Shown: in pieces, positions 34,853 through 44,212 of the stretch | Layout: each line of letters starts with the position of its first letter | How positions within the stretch are numbered: the first letter of the stretch is position 1 | Source of the DNA: [Clostridium] citroniae WAL-17108 | GTDB lineage: Bacteria; Bacillota; Clostridia; Lachnospirales; Lachnospiraceae | DNA: 64,000 nucleotides | Reading direction: 5' to 3' | NCBI RefSeq assembly: GCF_000233455.1 | Contig: NZ_JH376420.1 | Span: 1,117,488-1,181,487 of the forward strand | Program-made: the position numbers and the translations under genes | The notes under the pieces: generated by a model | Database searches by the model: none | The model's input: the letters and a program-made list of their open reading frames with translations, nothing else | Told to the model about the DNA's origin: nothing

Positions 34853-36663
34853 ACCTCTCCACCTACCTTCCACTCCACTGACGTCTGGTAATCCTTCCAC
34901 ATTTTGGCATACAGCCCCCCTGACCGGAGAAGTTCTTCATGGCGTCCCTGTTCTGCGATCCGGCCCTGCTCCAGGACAAAAATCCGGTCCGAGCGGCACA
35001 CGGTGGAAAGCCTGTGGGCGATCATGATCACTGTCTTTCCCTTAACAAGCGTCTCAAACGCCTGCTGGATCAGATACTCGTTGTCGGGGTCTGCAAATGC
35101 AGTTGCCTCATCCAAAAGCACAATGGGCGCATCCTTAAGGATTGCCCTGGCCAGGGCGATCCGCTGCACCTCTCCACCGGACAGGTAGGTGCCCTTGGTC
35201 CCCACCACAGTATCCAGGCCCTGGGGCATTTTTTCAATAATGTCCTCACACCGGGCAGCAGCCACTGCCCGCATCACTTCCTCCTTTGTGGCCTGCGGCC
35301 TGGCGGCCCTGATATTGTTTAACAGGCTGTCCTTGAACAGATGGCAGTCCTGAAACACAAAGCTCACCAGCTTCATCAGCTCCTCACTGCCGATTTCCCT
35401 CACATCCACGCCGCCGATGCAGATACTTCCCCTGTCCACGTCAAAGAACCTGGGAATCAGGCTTACCAGAGTGGTCTTTCCGCTTCCCGAAGCCCCTACC
35501 ATGGCGGCCGTAGCGCCCTGGGGGACGGTGAGGGACACATGGCTCAGCGCGTCCGTTCCTGTGTTGTCATAGGAAAATGATACGTCCCTGAACTCAACGG
35601 TGTAACCCGAGGGGGTTGTGGCAGCAGCCGGCTCAGGCAGCGGCTTTTCCTTTATGATATCCAGGATCCGGTTCATGGCATCCCTGGCTGCCATCGTATT
35701 CTCGCTGGTCCACATGATCTTATCCATCATGGAAACACAGATCGGTGTGAAAAGAATATAGAACAGCAGATCCAGGGCAATGGTCTCATAGACCGCGCCC
35801 CTGGAGATATCCCCTGCAAGCAGGATACCGGCCGGGATCAGAAGGGCAAATATGCCGTTGATGCTGACCGTATAGGCGCACATGGGAATGCGCAGGGACA
35901 CGGTATAATTCACCGCCCAGTCCCGGTAGCGCAAAATGGAGTCGTGGAAACTTTTAAAGGAAAATATACTTTGCTGGAATGTCTTGACCACGGGTATTCC
36001 CCTCACATATTCCACAGCTTCATTGTTCATGTCCTCCAGGGCATTCTGGTACTGCCTCATACACTCGGCCATTCCCGTCCCCATCATGCGGCTCAGGAAA
36101 AAAGCTCCCACCGCCATGGGGATCAGGCTGATCAGCCCAAACCTCCAGTCAAAAACCAGGAGCAGCACAAGGACCGCCGCCGGGGTGACCAGGGCGCCTG
36201 CCAGGTCCGGCAGCTGGTGGGCCAGGTAGGTTTCCGTCTGCCCTGCCCCGTCATCAATGATACGCCTTAACTTACCGCTGCCCCTCTGTTTAAAATATCC
36301 CACGGGGAGTCTGGTCAGGTGGTGGAGCGCCACTGTCTTCATATTCCTGGCCGTGCGGAATGCTGAAAGATGGGTGCACATCAGTGCCCCAAAATAGATC
36401 AGCATACTAATCAGGGATGATATGACCGCCATCCACCCCCAATACACCAGGGCATTTCCGTCCATCCGGTCCGGCCAGCCCGTCACTGCCAGTTTCACCA
36501 CATTCCACATACACAGGTAAGGTACCAGTCCGATCACTGCGCTGATCCCCGAAAGGACACAGCCTGCCCCTGTGAGAAAACAATGCCTCCCTGCAAAGGT
36601 CATGAGTGTGACTTTTTCCTGATCCGGAAGTTGTGTCATGATCAATTTACTGTTTCCATCCAC
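34849..36663 (-). CDS. ABC transporter, fused membrane/ATPase half (pair 2, first subunit)
   Basis: 604 aa. Membrane domain with six helices followed by an ATPase domain: GASGSGKTT, LSGGEVQR, IVLLDEATAF. The sequence is diverged from pair 1, so pair 2 is not a fresh duplication. AAGGAGG precedes the ATG, and an iron-box lies 32 bases upstream. A TetR regulator is encoded just beyond on the same strand. Iron-complex uptake is inferred from the box and the family; drug export is the alternative. Confidence 0.88.
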   Translation of the reverse strand: MDGNSKLIMTQLPDQEKVTLMTFAGRHCFLTGAGCVLSGISAVIGLVPYLCMWNVVKLAVTGWPDRMDGNALVYWGWMAVISSLISMLIYFGALMCTHLSAFRTARNMKTVALHHLTRLPVGYFKQRGSGKLRRIIDDGAGQTETYLAHQLPDLAGALVTPAAVLVLLLVFDWRFGLISLIPMAVGAFFLSRMMGTGMAECMRQYQNALEDMNNEAVEYVRGIPVVKTFQQSIFSFKSFHDSILRYRDWAVNYTVSLRIPMCAYTVSINGIFALLIPAGILLAGDISRGAVYETIALDLLFYILFTPICVSMMDKIMWTSENTMAARDAMNRILDIIKEKPLPEPAAATTPSGYTVEFRDVSFSYDNTGTDALSHVSLTVPQGATAAMVGASGSGKTTLVSLIPRFFDVDRGSICIGGVDVREIGSEELMKLVSFVFQDCHLFKDSLLNNIRAARPQATKEEVMRAVAAARCEDIIEKMPQGLDTVVGTKGTYLSGGEVQRIALARAILKDAPIVLLDEATAFADPDNEYLIQQAFETLVKGKTVIMIAHRLSTVCRSDRIFVLEQGRIAEQGRHEELLRSGGLYAKMWKDYQTSVEWKVGGEV

Positions 36664-36694
36664 TTTCTCATCCTCCTTATCAAATAATCTTTAA

Positions 36695-36710
36695 ATTAGT
36701 TAAAACTAAC
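36695..36710 (-). promoter_or_regulatory. Iron-box operator upstream of ABC pair 2
   Basis: ATTAGTTAAAACTAAC matches RTTAG-N6-YTAAC at all fixed positions. On the minus strand it ends in TAATTT, a possible -10 element that is also seen beside the feoB box. The -35 could not be placed with confidence. Confidence 0.65.
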
Positions 36711-36734
36711 CATCAGTCATAAAACCAGGGCTTT

Positions 36735-37352
36735 TTAAAGCCCCAAAATCCTGATCCATCCCGCATGCTGGAAACGGCTCAGTGTGACTGAACATGAGAC
36801 AGCCTGTTCCCTTGGTACATCATGGGATACAAACTCATGAAGCTGCTGAAAAAAGGACCGGCACAAAATATGGATCAGCGTATCGCTCATCTCAGGCACC
36901 GGATGTCCCAAGGTCTTTACCGCGCCCACAAAATCCCAGCACGACTTTTCCTCCACCGCTGCCAGCCTGTCAAAGAAACCGTCCCTGGCCCCGGGAGCGC
37001 CGCAGCACATCAGCAGTTTGAATGCGTCAAAATGGTCATATATGAAATTGACCATCCGGGGAACATATTCCTCCGTGATATCAGACAGCATACCCGGCTG
37101 TTCATCCGGCGCAAGAGCTGCAAAATCCTCATGGGTCTTCACATACATGTTCACCAGTTCCTCGGCCGCATCCCTGGTAAGCGCCTCAAACAGCGCCTCC
37201 TTGCCTGGAAAATATCCATAGATGGCTCCGGTGGTCACCGATGCCTCCCCTGCGATCCTTCTAAGGGATGCCTGTTCATATCCGTATTTTAAAAATTCCC
37301 TTTTTCCCGCTTCCAGTATGGCCTCCGCCGTCTTGTTCCTCCGGTTTCCCAT
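36735..37352 (-). CDS. TetR-family transcriptional repressor (second)
   Basis: 205 aa. The helix-turn-helix is visible as ASLRRIAGEASVTTGAIYGYF followed by GKEALFEAL. Start at 37352, with AAAGGGG just before it; the longer in-frame extension has no ribosome site and would overlap the operator. It lies directly upstream of ABC pair 2 on the same strand, and might read through to it. Confidence 0.88.
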   Translation of the reverse strand: MGNRRNKTAEAILEAGKREFLKYGYEQASLRRIAGEASVTTGAIYGYFPGKEALFEALTRDAAEELVNMYVKTHEDFAALAPDEQPGMLSDITEEYVPRMVNFIYDHFDAFKLLMCCGAPGARDGFFDRLAAVEEKSCWDFVGAVKTLGHPVPEMSDTLIHILCRSFFQQLHEFVSHDVPREQAVSCSVTLSRFQHAGWIRILGL

Positions 37353-37380
37353 CTTCCCCTTTCCTGCCTTTCCGTAAAAT

Positions 37381-37415
37381 ATAACGTTGTTATATAACAC
37401 TGTTATTATGTAACA
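37381..37415 (-). promoter_or_regulatory. Overlapping TetR palindromes
   Basis: Three inverted repeats overlap: ATAAC-GTT-GTTAT (37381-37393), TGTTATATAACA (37388-37399, perfect) and TGTTA-TTATG-TAACA (37401-37415). They lie 29-63 bases upstream of the TetR start and are likely autoregulatory operators. Confidence 0.65.
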
Positions 37416-37417
37416 AA

Positions 37418-37454
37418 AAAAGGAATCAGTCAATATGTCTAACTGATTCCTTTT
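37418..37454 (-). terminator. Terminator after the ahpC-ahpF-like operon
   Basis: AAAAGGAATCAGT and ACTGATTCCTTTT form a perfect 13-bp stem with an 11-base loop, followed on the minus strand by TTTTTTT. Confidence 0.85.
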
Positions 37455-37496
37455 CTCATTAAAGCCTCGTTCCCGCTGCCAGGACCGCCTGACCCT

Positions 37497-39242
37497 TTAA
37501 TTCCCCTCCAGCAGCCCTGTCACTTCTTCCAGGCTCTTCTTCCCGAAATAAATCTGGGAGCCGTTGATCACCATGCACGGAACACTCATGATATTATATT
37601 TTTTCTTCAGGTCCGGGTAATGCATCAGGTCGACCATCTCGGCAGTCACATGTCCCGAAAGGGAGGCCGCCCTTTGGGCAGCCATCACCACCTCAGGGCA
37701 CATGGTGCAGGACAGGGACACCATCACCTTCACATTGATATCCTTGCTGATGGAGGAAAGGCGCTGTCTCAGACCCTCGTCCAGCGGCTGCCCCGGACCC
37801 GCCATATTATACAGGGCCACGATAAAGGAGTTAAATTCATGCCCTCCCGGAACGCCGTGGAACAGGATATTTCCTTCCCTTCCATCCTGGCGGCCCAGCC
37901 GGAAGGCGGGGAACAATTCGCCGCCGGCCTCCCGCCTCTCCTTTTCTTCCCTGCTGATATATTCTCTCTTACAGATGATCCTGTCTGTCAATCCCTCCAG
38001 TTCGCCCAGGAAACCGCTCATCTCCCCGGCAAGGGGGCTGTCGTCCAGCTCCGCGGTTATGACTGCCTTTTCCTGGAATTTTGGAAACAGACCTGACAGC
38101 TGCTGCCGGATCTGTGCCGACAGGAAGCCATTGCCGTCCTCCGCCCGGGTATCTTCTCCCCGGGTATCTTCTCCCCGGGCTCCATCTCCCCGGCTGCCTT
38201 CTCCCAGGGTTCTGCCACCGCCGGTCATTTCCCCTTCCAGGCGTTTTGTGTCCGCCTCCCCTTGCTCAAGGGCGGGAATGCCCAGCTTTTCATGGATGGA
38301 GGAAACATGCTTTTCCAGGGAGGTGGCCGCCACCGCGCCGTCCGATACCGCTGTCACCACCTGGCGCAGATTCTTGATGCACACATCCCCTGCGCCGTAC
38401 ACTCCTTCAGCGCTGGTCTTCTGGCTGCTGTCCGTAACCAGGTAACCCTGCTCATCACACACCAGCTTTCCGCTGATCCATGCAGTGTTAGGCACATAGC
38501 CCGCAAAGACAAAGATACCGAAACCGCCGTTCTCACCGGCCTCATGGGTCCACTCCTCGCCGGTGCGGTTGTTTCTGAATCGCGCATAGGAAACCATATG
38601 TTCCCCGCCTGCTTCCAGGATCTCCGTGTTAAACTTCACCTCAATCTTATCTTCCTTTTTTACTTGGTCCGCCACGGTTCTGGCACATGTAAAGTCATCC
38701 CCCCGGACCACCAGTGTTACCTTCCTTGCATATCTGGTCAGGAAAATGCCTTCCTCCACAGCGGCAAACCCTCCGCCGATTACAAAGACCTCCATGCCTG
38801 TAAAGAATTCCCCATCGCAGGTGGCGCAGTAAGCCACGCCTCTGCCCTGAAATTCCTTTTCCCCTTTAAACCCAAGCTTTCTGGGGTTAGCTCCCGTTGC
38901 CAGCACCACTCCCAGGGCCTTATACTCGCCGGCTGTTGTGTGAAGCACCTTGATGTCCTGATCCAGGTCCATATCCAGCACCTCGGCCATCACAAACTCT
39001 GCCCCGAACGCCTGGGCCTGCTCCTTCATGGAATGGGTCAGTTCTTTTCCGCTGGTCCTCTCCACGCCCGGGTAGTTGACGATTTCCGAGGTGATGGTGA
39101 TCTGCCCGCCGATCTTCTCTTTCTCCATCAAAAGGACCCTATATCTGGCCCTGGCCATGTAGATGGCGGCCGACAATCCGGCCGGTCCGCCTCCTACGAT
39201 CACCACATCATACAAATAATTTTTTTCCCTCTCCTGTTCCAT
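37497..39242 (-). CDS. AhpF-like peroxiredoxin reductase with permuted domain order
   Basis: 581 aa. The N-terminal ~310 residues form a thioredoxin reductase: FAD motif VGGGPAGLSAA, redox pair YCATCDGEFF, and NADPH motif IGGGFAAVEEG. The C-terminal ~210 residues look like the double thioredoxin fold of AhpF, with the pair SCTMCPE. In classical AhpF this domain comes first; here the order is reversed. The domains are joined by a charged linker with a 15-bp tandem repeat. It starts directly after the ahpC stop (TAAATG), so it most likely passes NADPH electrons to AhpC. Confidence 0.88.
   Translation of the reverse strand: MEQEREKNYLYDVVIVGGGPAGLSAAIYMARARYRVLLMEKEKIGGQITITSEIVNYPGVERTSGKELTHSMKEQAQAFGAEFVMAEVLDMDLDQDIKVLHTTAGEYKALGVVLATGANPRKLGFKGEKEFQGRGVAYCATCDGEFFTGMEVFVIGGGFAAVEEGIFLTRYARKVTLVVRGDDFTCARTVADQVKKEDKIEVKFNTEILEAGGEHMVSYARFRNNRTGEEWTHEAGENGGFGIFVFAGYVPNTAWISGKLVCDEQGYLVTDSSQKTSAEGVYGAGDVCIKNLRQVVTAVSDGAVAATSLEKHVSSIHEKLGIPALEQGEADTKRLEGEMTGGGRTLGEGSRGDGARGEDTRGEDTRAEDGNGFLSAQIRQQLSGLFPKFQEKAVITAELDDSPLAGEMSGFLGELEGLTDRIICKREYISREEKERREAGGELFPAFRLGRQDGREGNILFHGVPGGHEFNSFIVALYNMAGPGQPLDEGLRQRLSSISKDINVKVMVSLSCTMCPEVVMAAQRAASLSGHVTAEMVDLMHYPDLKKKYNIMSVPCMVINGSQIYFGKKSLEEVTGLLEGN
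38146..38205. repeat. 15-bp tandem array in the AhpF-like linker
   Basis: Four adjacent 15-bp units (the first two identical, CGGGTATCTTCTCCC) encode repeats of the type GEDTR in the linker between reductase and thioredoxin-fold domains. A fifth is degenerate. Confidence 0.85.
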
Positions 39243-39806
39243 TTAGATCAGCCCCACCAGATCCAGGCTTGGCTTCAGGGTGTCGGCCCCCGGCTGCCAC
39301 TTGGCCGGGCAAACCTGGTCCCCGTGCTCTGCCACAAACTGGGAAGCCTGGACACGTCTGTACAGCTCGTCCGCATTCCTGCCCACATTTCCGGCGATCA
39401 CTTCATAGGCAACGATTTTTCCCTCCGGGTTTACGATAAAGCTGCCCCTCTCCGCCATTCCGTCCTCCTCGATCATTACCTCAAAATCCCTTGCCAGCTT
39501 TCCTGTGGGATCCGCCAGCATGGGGTAGTGGATCTTCTGGATGGTCTTGGACGCATCATGCCATGCCTTGTGTACAAAATGGCTGTCGCAGGACACACTG
39601 TAGATTTCGCAGCCCGCAGCCTTAAATTCCTCATACTTGTTGGCCAGATCCTCCAGCTCCGTGGGGCACACAAAGGTAAAATCAGCCGGATAAAAGAAGA
39701 ATACCGCCCACTTCCCCAGTACATCCGATTTTTTCACTTCCTTAAACGATCCGTCCACGTAAGCCTGCACTGTAAAATCACTGATTTCTTTTCCGATTAA
39801 TGACAT
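39243..39806 (-). CDS. ahpC: Alkyl hydroperoxide reductase subunit C (peroxiredoxin)
   Basis: 187 aa, exactly the size of AhpC. The peroxidatic cysteine C47 lies in FTFVCPTE, and the resolving cysteine C166 in QVCPAKW, so it is a typical 2-Cys peroxiredoxin that reduces peroxides to water or alcohols. Start at 39806, with AGGAGG seven bases before it. It is co-transcribed with the AhpF-like reductase. An iron-box and promoter lie upstream, and a second AT-rich palindrome could be a PerR/Fur-type site. Confidence 0.97.
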   Translation of the reverse strand: MSLIGKEISDFTVQAYVDGSFKEVKKSDVLGKWAVFFFYPADFTFVCPTELEDLANKYEEFKAAGCEIYSVSCDSHFVHKAWHDASKTIQKIHYPMLADPTGKLARDFEVMIEEDGMAERGSFIVNPEGKIVAYEVIAGNVGRNADELYRRVQASQFVAEHGDQVCPAKWQPGADTLKPSLDLVGLI

Positions 39807-39864
39807 ATTATTTCCTCCTGTTTTCACTGATATTTTATAGTTTGCATTAAAAATGATATTTTAT

Positions 39865-39917
39865 GTTAGTTTCGACTAACTTAATGCAAGTTTATCAGAA
39901 CATCCCGCTTTTGTCAA
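39865..39917 (-). promoter_or_regulatory. ahpC promoter with iron-box operator
   Basis: Minus-strand TTGACA (39912-39917), 17-base spacer and TAAACT (39889-39894). GTTAGTTTCGACTAAC (39865-39880) lies over the predicted transcription start. The box is itself framed by TTGCATTAA (39842-39850) and TTAATGCAA (39881-39889), a 9-bp inverted repeat. Confidence 0.65.
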
Positions 39918-39930
39918 CATTTAGTATTGA

Positions 39931-39942
39931 TAATAATTATTA
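39931..39942. promoter_or_regulatory. AT-rich palindrome upstream of ahpC
   Basis: TAATAATTATTA is a perfect 12-bp palindrome within TTGATAATAATTATTAA. It recalls PerR/Fur boxes and sits 14 bases upstream of the predicted -35, but AT-rich palindromes also arise by chance. Confidence 0.35.
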
Positions 39943-40000
39943 ATATTGTTTTTTACCGATCTCCGTGTTACGGCCGGGGGGCTCAGCGGAACAGGATACC

Positions 40001-40060
40001 CAATAAAAAACAGGGATCGGCACAGGGACGTTCCTGTTCAACGTCTCTGCACCGATCCCT
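40001..40060 (-). terminator. Terminator after eno
   Basis: AGGGATCGG (40012-40020) pairs with CCGATCCCT (40052-40060) and continues through GGACGTT/AACGTC with small bulges; TTTTTTATTG follows on the minus strand. Confidence 0.85.
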
Positions 40061-40096
40061 TTCCTGTAATCATTTATTATCTAATCCTGAAACCGC

Positions 40097-41485
<1,389 letters not shown>

Positions 41486-41505
41486 TCACATGATTGATCC
41501 ACATA

Positions 41506-41557
41506 GTTAGCTTTAGCTAACCATCCTCAGTATACCAAAGTTCCTTGAAAAAGGCAA
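41506..41557 (-). promoter_or_regulatory. eno promoter with iron-box operator
   Basis: Minus-strand TTGCCT (41552-41557), 17-base spacer and TATACT (41529-41534). The box GTTAGCTTTAGCTAAC (41506-41521), a perfect inverted repeat apart from its centre, begins seven bases past the -10, over the transcription start. Confidence 0.75.
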
Positions 41558-41595
41558 GTGTGCCAACTGATAATCTTTTTCTCATATCCTCCCAT

Positions 41596-43671
41596 TCAGT
41601 CAAGGAGGTTGGTCATGCTCTTAATGCTGATTGCCAGAGTGGATGTATTATGGAGCAGGGCTGAGGTGGCAGGCGCGATCACGCCCCCTACGCCCAACAG
41701 GATCAGTCCCAGGTTAAACCCGATCACGCACCGGTAATTCCGGTCAATCCGGTCCATCAGCCCTCTGCTGATCGCCCTCAGGGTCACAAGCTGGAACAGG
41801 TTGTCCTCGGATATGGTGATATCCGCAATCTCCCTGGCGATCTCCGCTCCCTCGCTGATGGCAATGCCTGCATCCGCAGCGGAAAGGGCCGGCGAGTCAT
41901 TGATTCCGTCTCCGATCATGATCACCTTGTGGCCCAGCTTCTTTTCCCGCTCCACAAATCCCGCCTTATCTTCGGGCAGAACCTCGGAATAATACTCATC
42001 CACGCCTATCCTGGCCGCAATGGCCCGGGCCGTGCGCTCGCTGTCCCCTGTCATCATCACGATCTTTTTGATCCCCTGTCTGTGAAGGGCGCTGATCACC
42101 GCATCCGCCTCCTCCCGCAGGGGGTCCTCGATGCAGATGACGGCTGCCAGCCTTCCTCCAATGGCCAAAAACAGATGGGAGTATTCCGAAGGAAGGCTGT
42201 CAAATGCATCCCTGCCGTCTTCCGGCACCTTGCAGCCCTCATCCTCAAACACAAAGTGATAGCTTCCGATCACCACCCGCTCCTCCCCCACATAGGTGGC
42301 GATTCCATGGGCTACGATGTAATCCACCCTGGAGTGCATCTCCTGGTGCACCAGGCCTCGTTTAACCGCCTCCTGGACCACGGCATTGGCCATGGAGTGG
42401 GGGAAATGTTCTTCCAGGCAGGCGGCGATCCGCAGCAGTTCATTCTTATCCTGCCCGTTAAACGCCACCACATCAGCCACCTGGGGCCTTGCCTTTGTCA
42501 GGGTGCCTGTCTTGTCAAATACAATGGTGTCCGCTGCCGCCACCGCCTCCATATACTTGCCGCCCTTTACCGTGATGTGGTAGCTGCTGGCCTCGCGCAT
42601 GGCCGACAGCACGGATAACGGCATGGCCAGCTTCAGGGCGCAGGAGAAGTCTACCATCAGGATGGACAGGGCCTTGGTGGGATTGCGGGTGAGCAGCCAT
42701 GTCAGGACCGTGCCTCCCAGGCTCCAGGGGACCAGGGCATCGGCCAGGGTGGCCGCCTTTCCCTCTGCCGTGGACTTAAGCTGCTCCGACTCCTCGATCA
42801 TAGTCACGATCCGCTCAAACCGGGTGGCTCCCGCTGCCTTTTTCACGCACAGCGTGATCTCCCCTTCCTCTATGGCGGTTCCGGCATACACATACATGCC
42901 CTCTTCCTTTTTCACGGGCACGGACTCCCCTGTAAGGCTTGCCTGGTTCACCATGGCTTCCCCGGACACCACCACGCCGTCCAGCGGGATCACATTTCCC
43001 ATATGTACGGTAACCATATCATTTTCCCGGATCTTGGAAAGGGGCACCAGCACCTCGGTCCCTTCCACGCTCTGCCATACCTTAGTGATATTAAGGGACA
43101 TACTCCTGGCAAGGTCGCCCACTGATTTCTTGTGGGTCCACTCCTCCAAAAGCTCGCCGATCCCCAAAAGGAACATCACGGAACCGGCCGTGTCAAAATC
43201 CCTCCTTACAATGGAAACCATAATTGCCGTGGCATCCAGGACCTCCACCTCCAAAGCGCCCTTTAACAGGCAGCGGATCCCCTTGATCAGATACCGGATC
43301 CCGTGGTACACGGTGTAGACTGCCCGGAAGGGCAGGGGAAACAATGCCTTTGTCACCGCCCGTACCGCCACCTTTTGGATCAGCTTTTCCTTATACTCCC
43401 TGTTCAGGGCCCTTCCGCTGTTCTTGGGAACCAGTTCCTGAAGCCGTTCATTTTCATAAGAAAATTTCCGCACACCGTTAAGGATCTCTCCCCGGTCGCC
43501 CTCGAAGACCACAACCGCGTCCGCAGTCCTCTCATACACCTTTGCATCCTTCACACCCGGCAAGGCGCAGAGATAATACTGCAGCAGGTCCGCCTGGCGG
43601 ATGCTCATCTCCTTCTGGTAAAGGTGGATCCTCACCCTGCCCCGTATCTCATGTCTTATAACAAATTTCAT
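41596..43671 (-). CDS. P1B-type metal ATPase, FezB/ferrosome-like
   Basis: 691 aa. P-type ATPase motifs are intact: LTGES, DKTGTLT (phosphorylated D386) and GDGINDSPAL. The metal-site motif in the transport helix reads FSCALKLAMP instead of CPC, and the N-terminus shows H7-x3-G11-R12-x-R14 instead of a metal-binding CxxC domain. Both features fit, from memory, the P1B-6 group that includes FezB, the ATPase needed for iron-storing ferrosomes in Clostridioides and Desulfovibrio. Start at 43671, with AGGAG upstream. A terminator separates it from the FezA-like gene just before it. Iron loading of an intracellular compartment is inferred. Confidence 0.82.
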   Translation of the reverse strand: MKFVIRHEIRGRVRIHLYQKEMSIRQADLLQYYLCALPGVKDAKVYERTADAVVVFEGDRGEILNGVRKFSYENERLQELVPKNSGRALNREYKEKLIQKVAVRAVTKALFPLPFRAVYTVYHGIRYLIKGIRCLLKGALEVEVLDATAIMVSIVRRDFDTAGSVMFLLGIGELLEEWTHKKSVGDLARSMSLNITKVWQSVEGTEVLVPLSKIRENDMVTVHMGNVIPLDGVVVSGEAMVNQASLTGESVPVKKEEGMYVYAGTAIEEGEITLCVKKAAGATRFERIVTMIEESEQLKSTAEGKAATLADALVPWSLGGTVLTWLLTRNPTKALSILMVDFSCALKLAMPLSVLSAMREASSYHITVKGGKYMEAVAAADTIVFDKTGTLTKARPQVADVVAFNGQDKNELLRIAACLEEHFPHSMANAVVQEAVKRGLVHQEMHSRVDYIVAHGIATYVGEERVVIGSYHFVFEDEGCKVPEDGRDAFDSLPSEYSHLFLAIGGRLAAVICIEDPLREEADAVISALHRQGIKKIVMMTGDSERTARAIAARIGVDEYYSEVLPEDKAGFVEREKKLGHKVIMIGDGINDSPALSAADAGIAISEGAEIAREIADITISEDNLFQLVTLRAISRGLMDRIDRNYRCVIGFNLGLILLGVGGVIAPATSALLHNTSTLAISIKSMTNLLD

Positions 43672-43704
43672 CTGCCTGCAGCTCCTATCTGACTTACTGT
43701 GACG

Positions 43705-43743
43705 AAAAAAGTACCGCCCAGGGAACCATCTATCCCCGGGCGG
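43705..43743 (-). terminator. Intrinsic terminator between FezA-like and FezB-like genes
   Basis: CCGCCC (43714-43719) pairs with GGGCGG (43738-43743), helped by GGG/CCC inside, and is followed on the minus strand by TTTTTT. It begins eight bases after the FezA-like stop, so the ATPase gene can be expressed only by read-through. Confidence 0.75.
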
Positions 43744-43751
43744 AATCCACA

Positions 43752-44072
43752 TTACTCTGTAACCACGTTTACCGGCTCCTCAGCCATCTCCTCAGAAACA
43801 GCCTGGTCTTCTGCTCCGCTCTCATCCTCAAACACTTCTTCCTGTTTGCGCTTTACATTGATCTCCTTGGCTTCTGCCAGGATATCCTCCGCATTTTCCT
43901 GGATGTTGGTGGCCGTGGTCATCACACAGTCCTTAGCCCGTAAACCGGCTGCCAGGCAGTTGATATAAAACTTCTTTGCGTCCGTGCTTGCCAGCACCTT
44001 AACGCCTGCCGTACCAAACAGGACGCCGCCCAAAAACAAACCAATCCTCTTACACTTAAAACAATCAATCAT
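43752..44072 (-). CDS. FezA-like small membrane protein (DUF6110 type)
   Basis: 106 aa. A Cys/Lys N-terminus (CFKCKR) leads into one glycine-rich transmembrane helix with GxxxG spacing (G11, G15/G16, G20, G23), followed by a helical, strongly acidic tail. I recall this family (DUF6110) next to P1B-6 ATPases. In C. difficile the ferrosome operon pairs a small glycine-zipper membrane protein, FezA, with FezB, the same layout. AGGAGG overlaps the stop codon of the miniprotein upstream. Ferrosome membrane or scaffold protein is the likely role. Confidence 0.72.
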   Translation of the reverse strand: MIDCFKCKRIGLFLGGVLFGTAGVKVLASTDAKKFYINCLAAGLRAKDCVMTTATNIQENAEDILAEAKEINVKRKQEEVFEDESGAEDQAVSEEMAEEPVNVVTE

Positions 44073-44084
44073 CTCTTTATCCTC

Positions 44085-44165
44085 CTACTTATGCTTGTAC
44101 CCGGTGTATAGGGTCATCGCGAAACAAAACACCATGGCCCAAGCCCAGAATTTGTGATATTTCAT
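44085..44165 (-). CDS. 26-residue membrane miniprotein
   Basis: ATG (44163-44165) to TAG (44085-44087), 26 aa. The peptide begins MKYHKFWAWAMVF, is hydrophobic in the middle, and ends TLYTGYKHK, so one short transmembrane helix with basic ends is expected. AAAGGAAG is nine bases upstream. Its stop codon lies within the AGGAGG of the FezA-like gene 12 bases downstream, showing coupled translation. I have seen similar tiny proteins ending TGYKHK in Lachnospiraceae (DUF6219-like), but no function is known to me. Confidence 0.7.
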   Translation of the reverse strand: MKYHKFWAWAMVFCFAMTLYTGYKHK

Positions 44166-44212
44166 CTTGTGTCACTTCCTTTGCGGGAACTTTACATATC
44201 GTTTACACATTT

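Noticed and set aside
31398..36663. Multidrug resistance island acquired by transfer
   Set aside because: ABC genes and TetR regulators could suggest this, but there are no mobile genes, no change in codon use that I can see, and the metal-boxes link the block to its surroundings.
38262..39800. 512-codon open frame on the plus strand
   Set aside because: It lies antisense to the ahpF-like and ahpC genes, whose motifs are unmistakable; its translation has no family features and no ribosome site.
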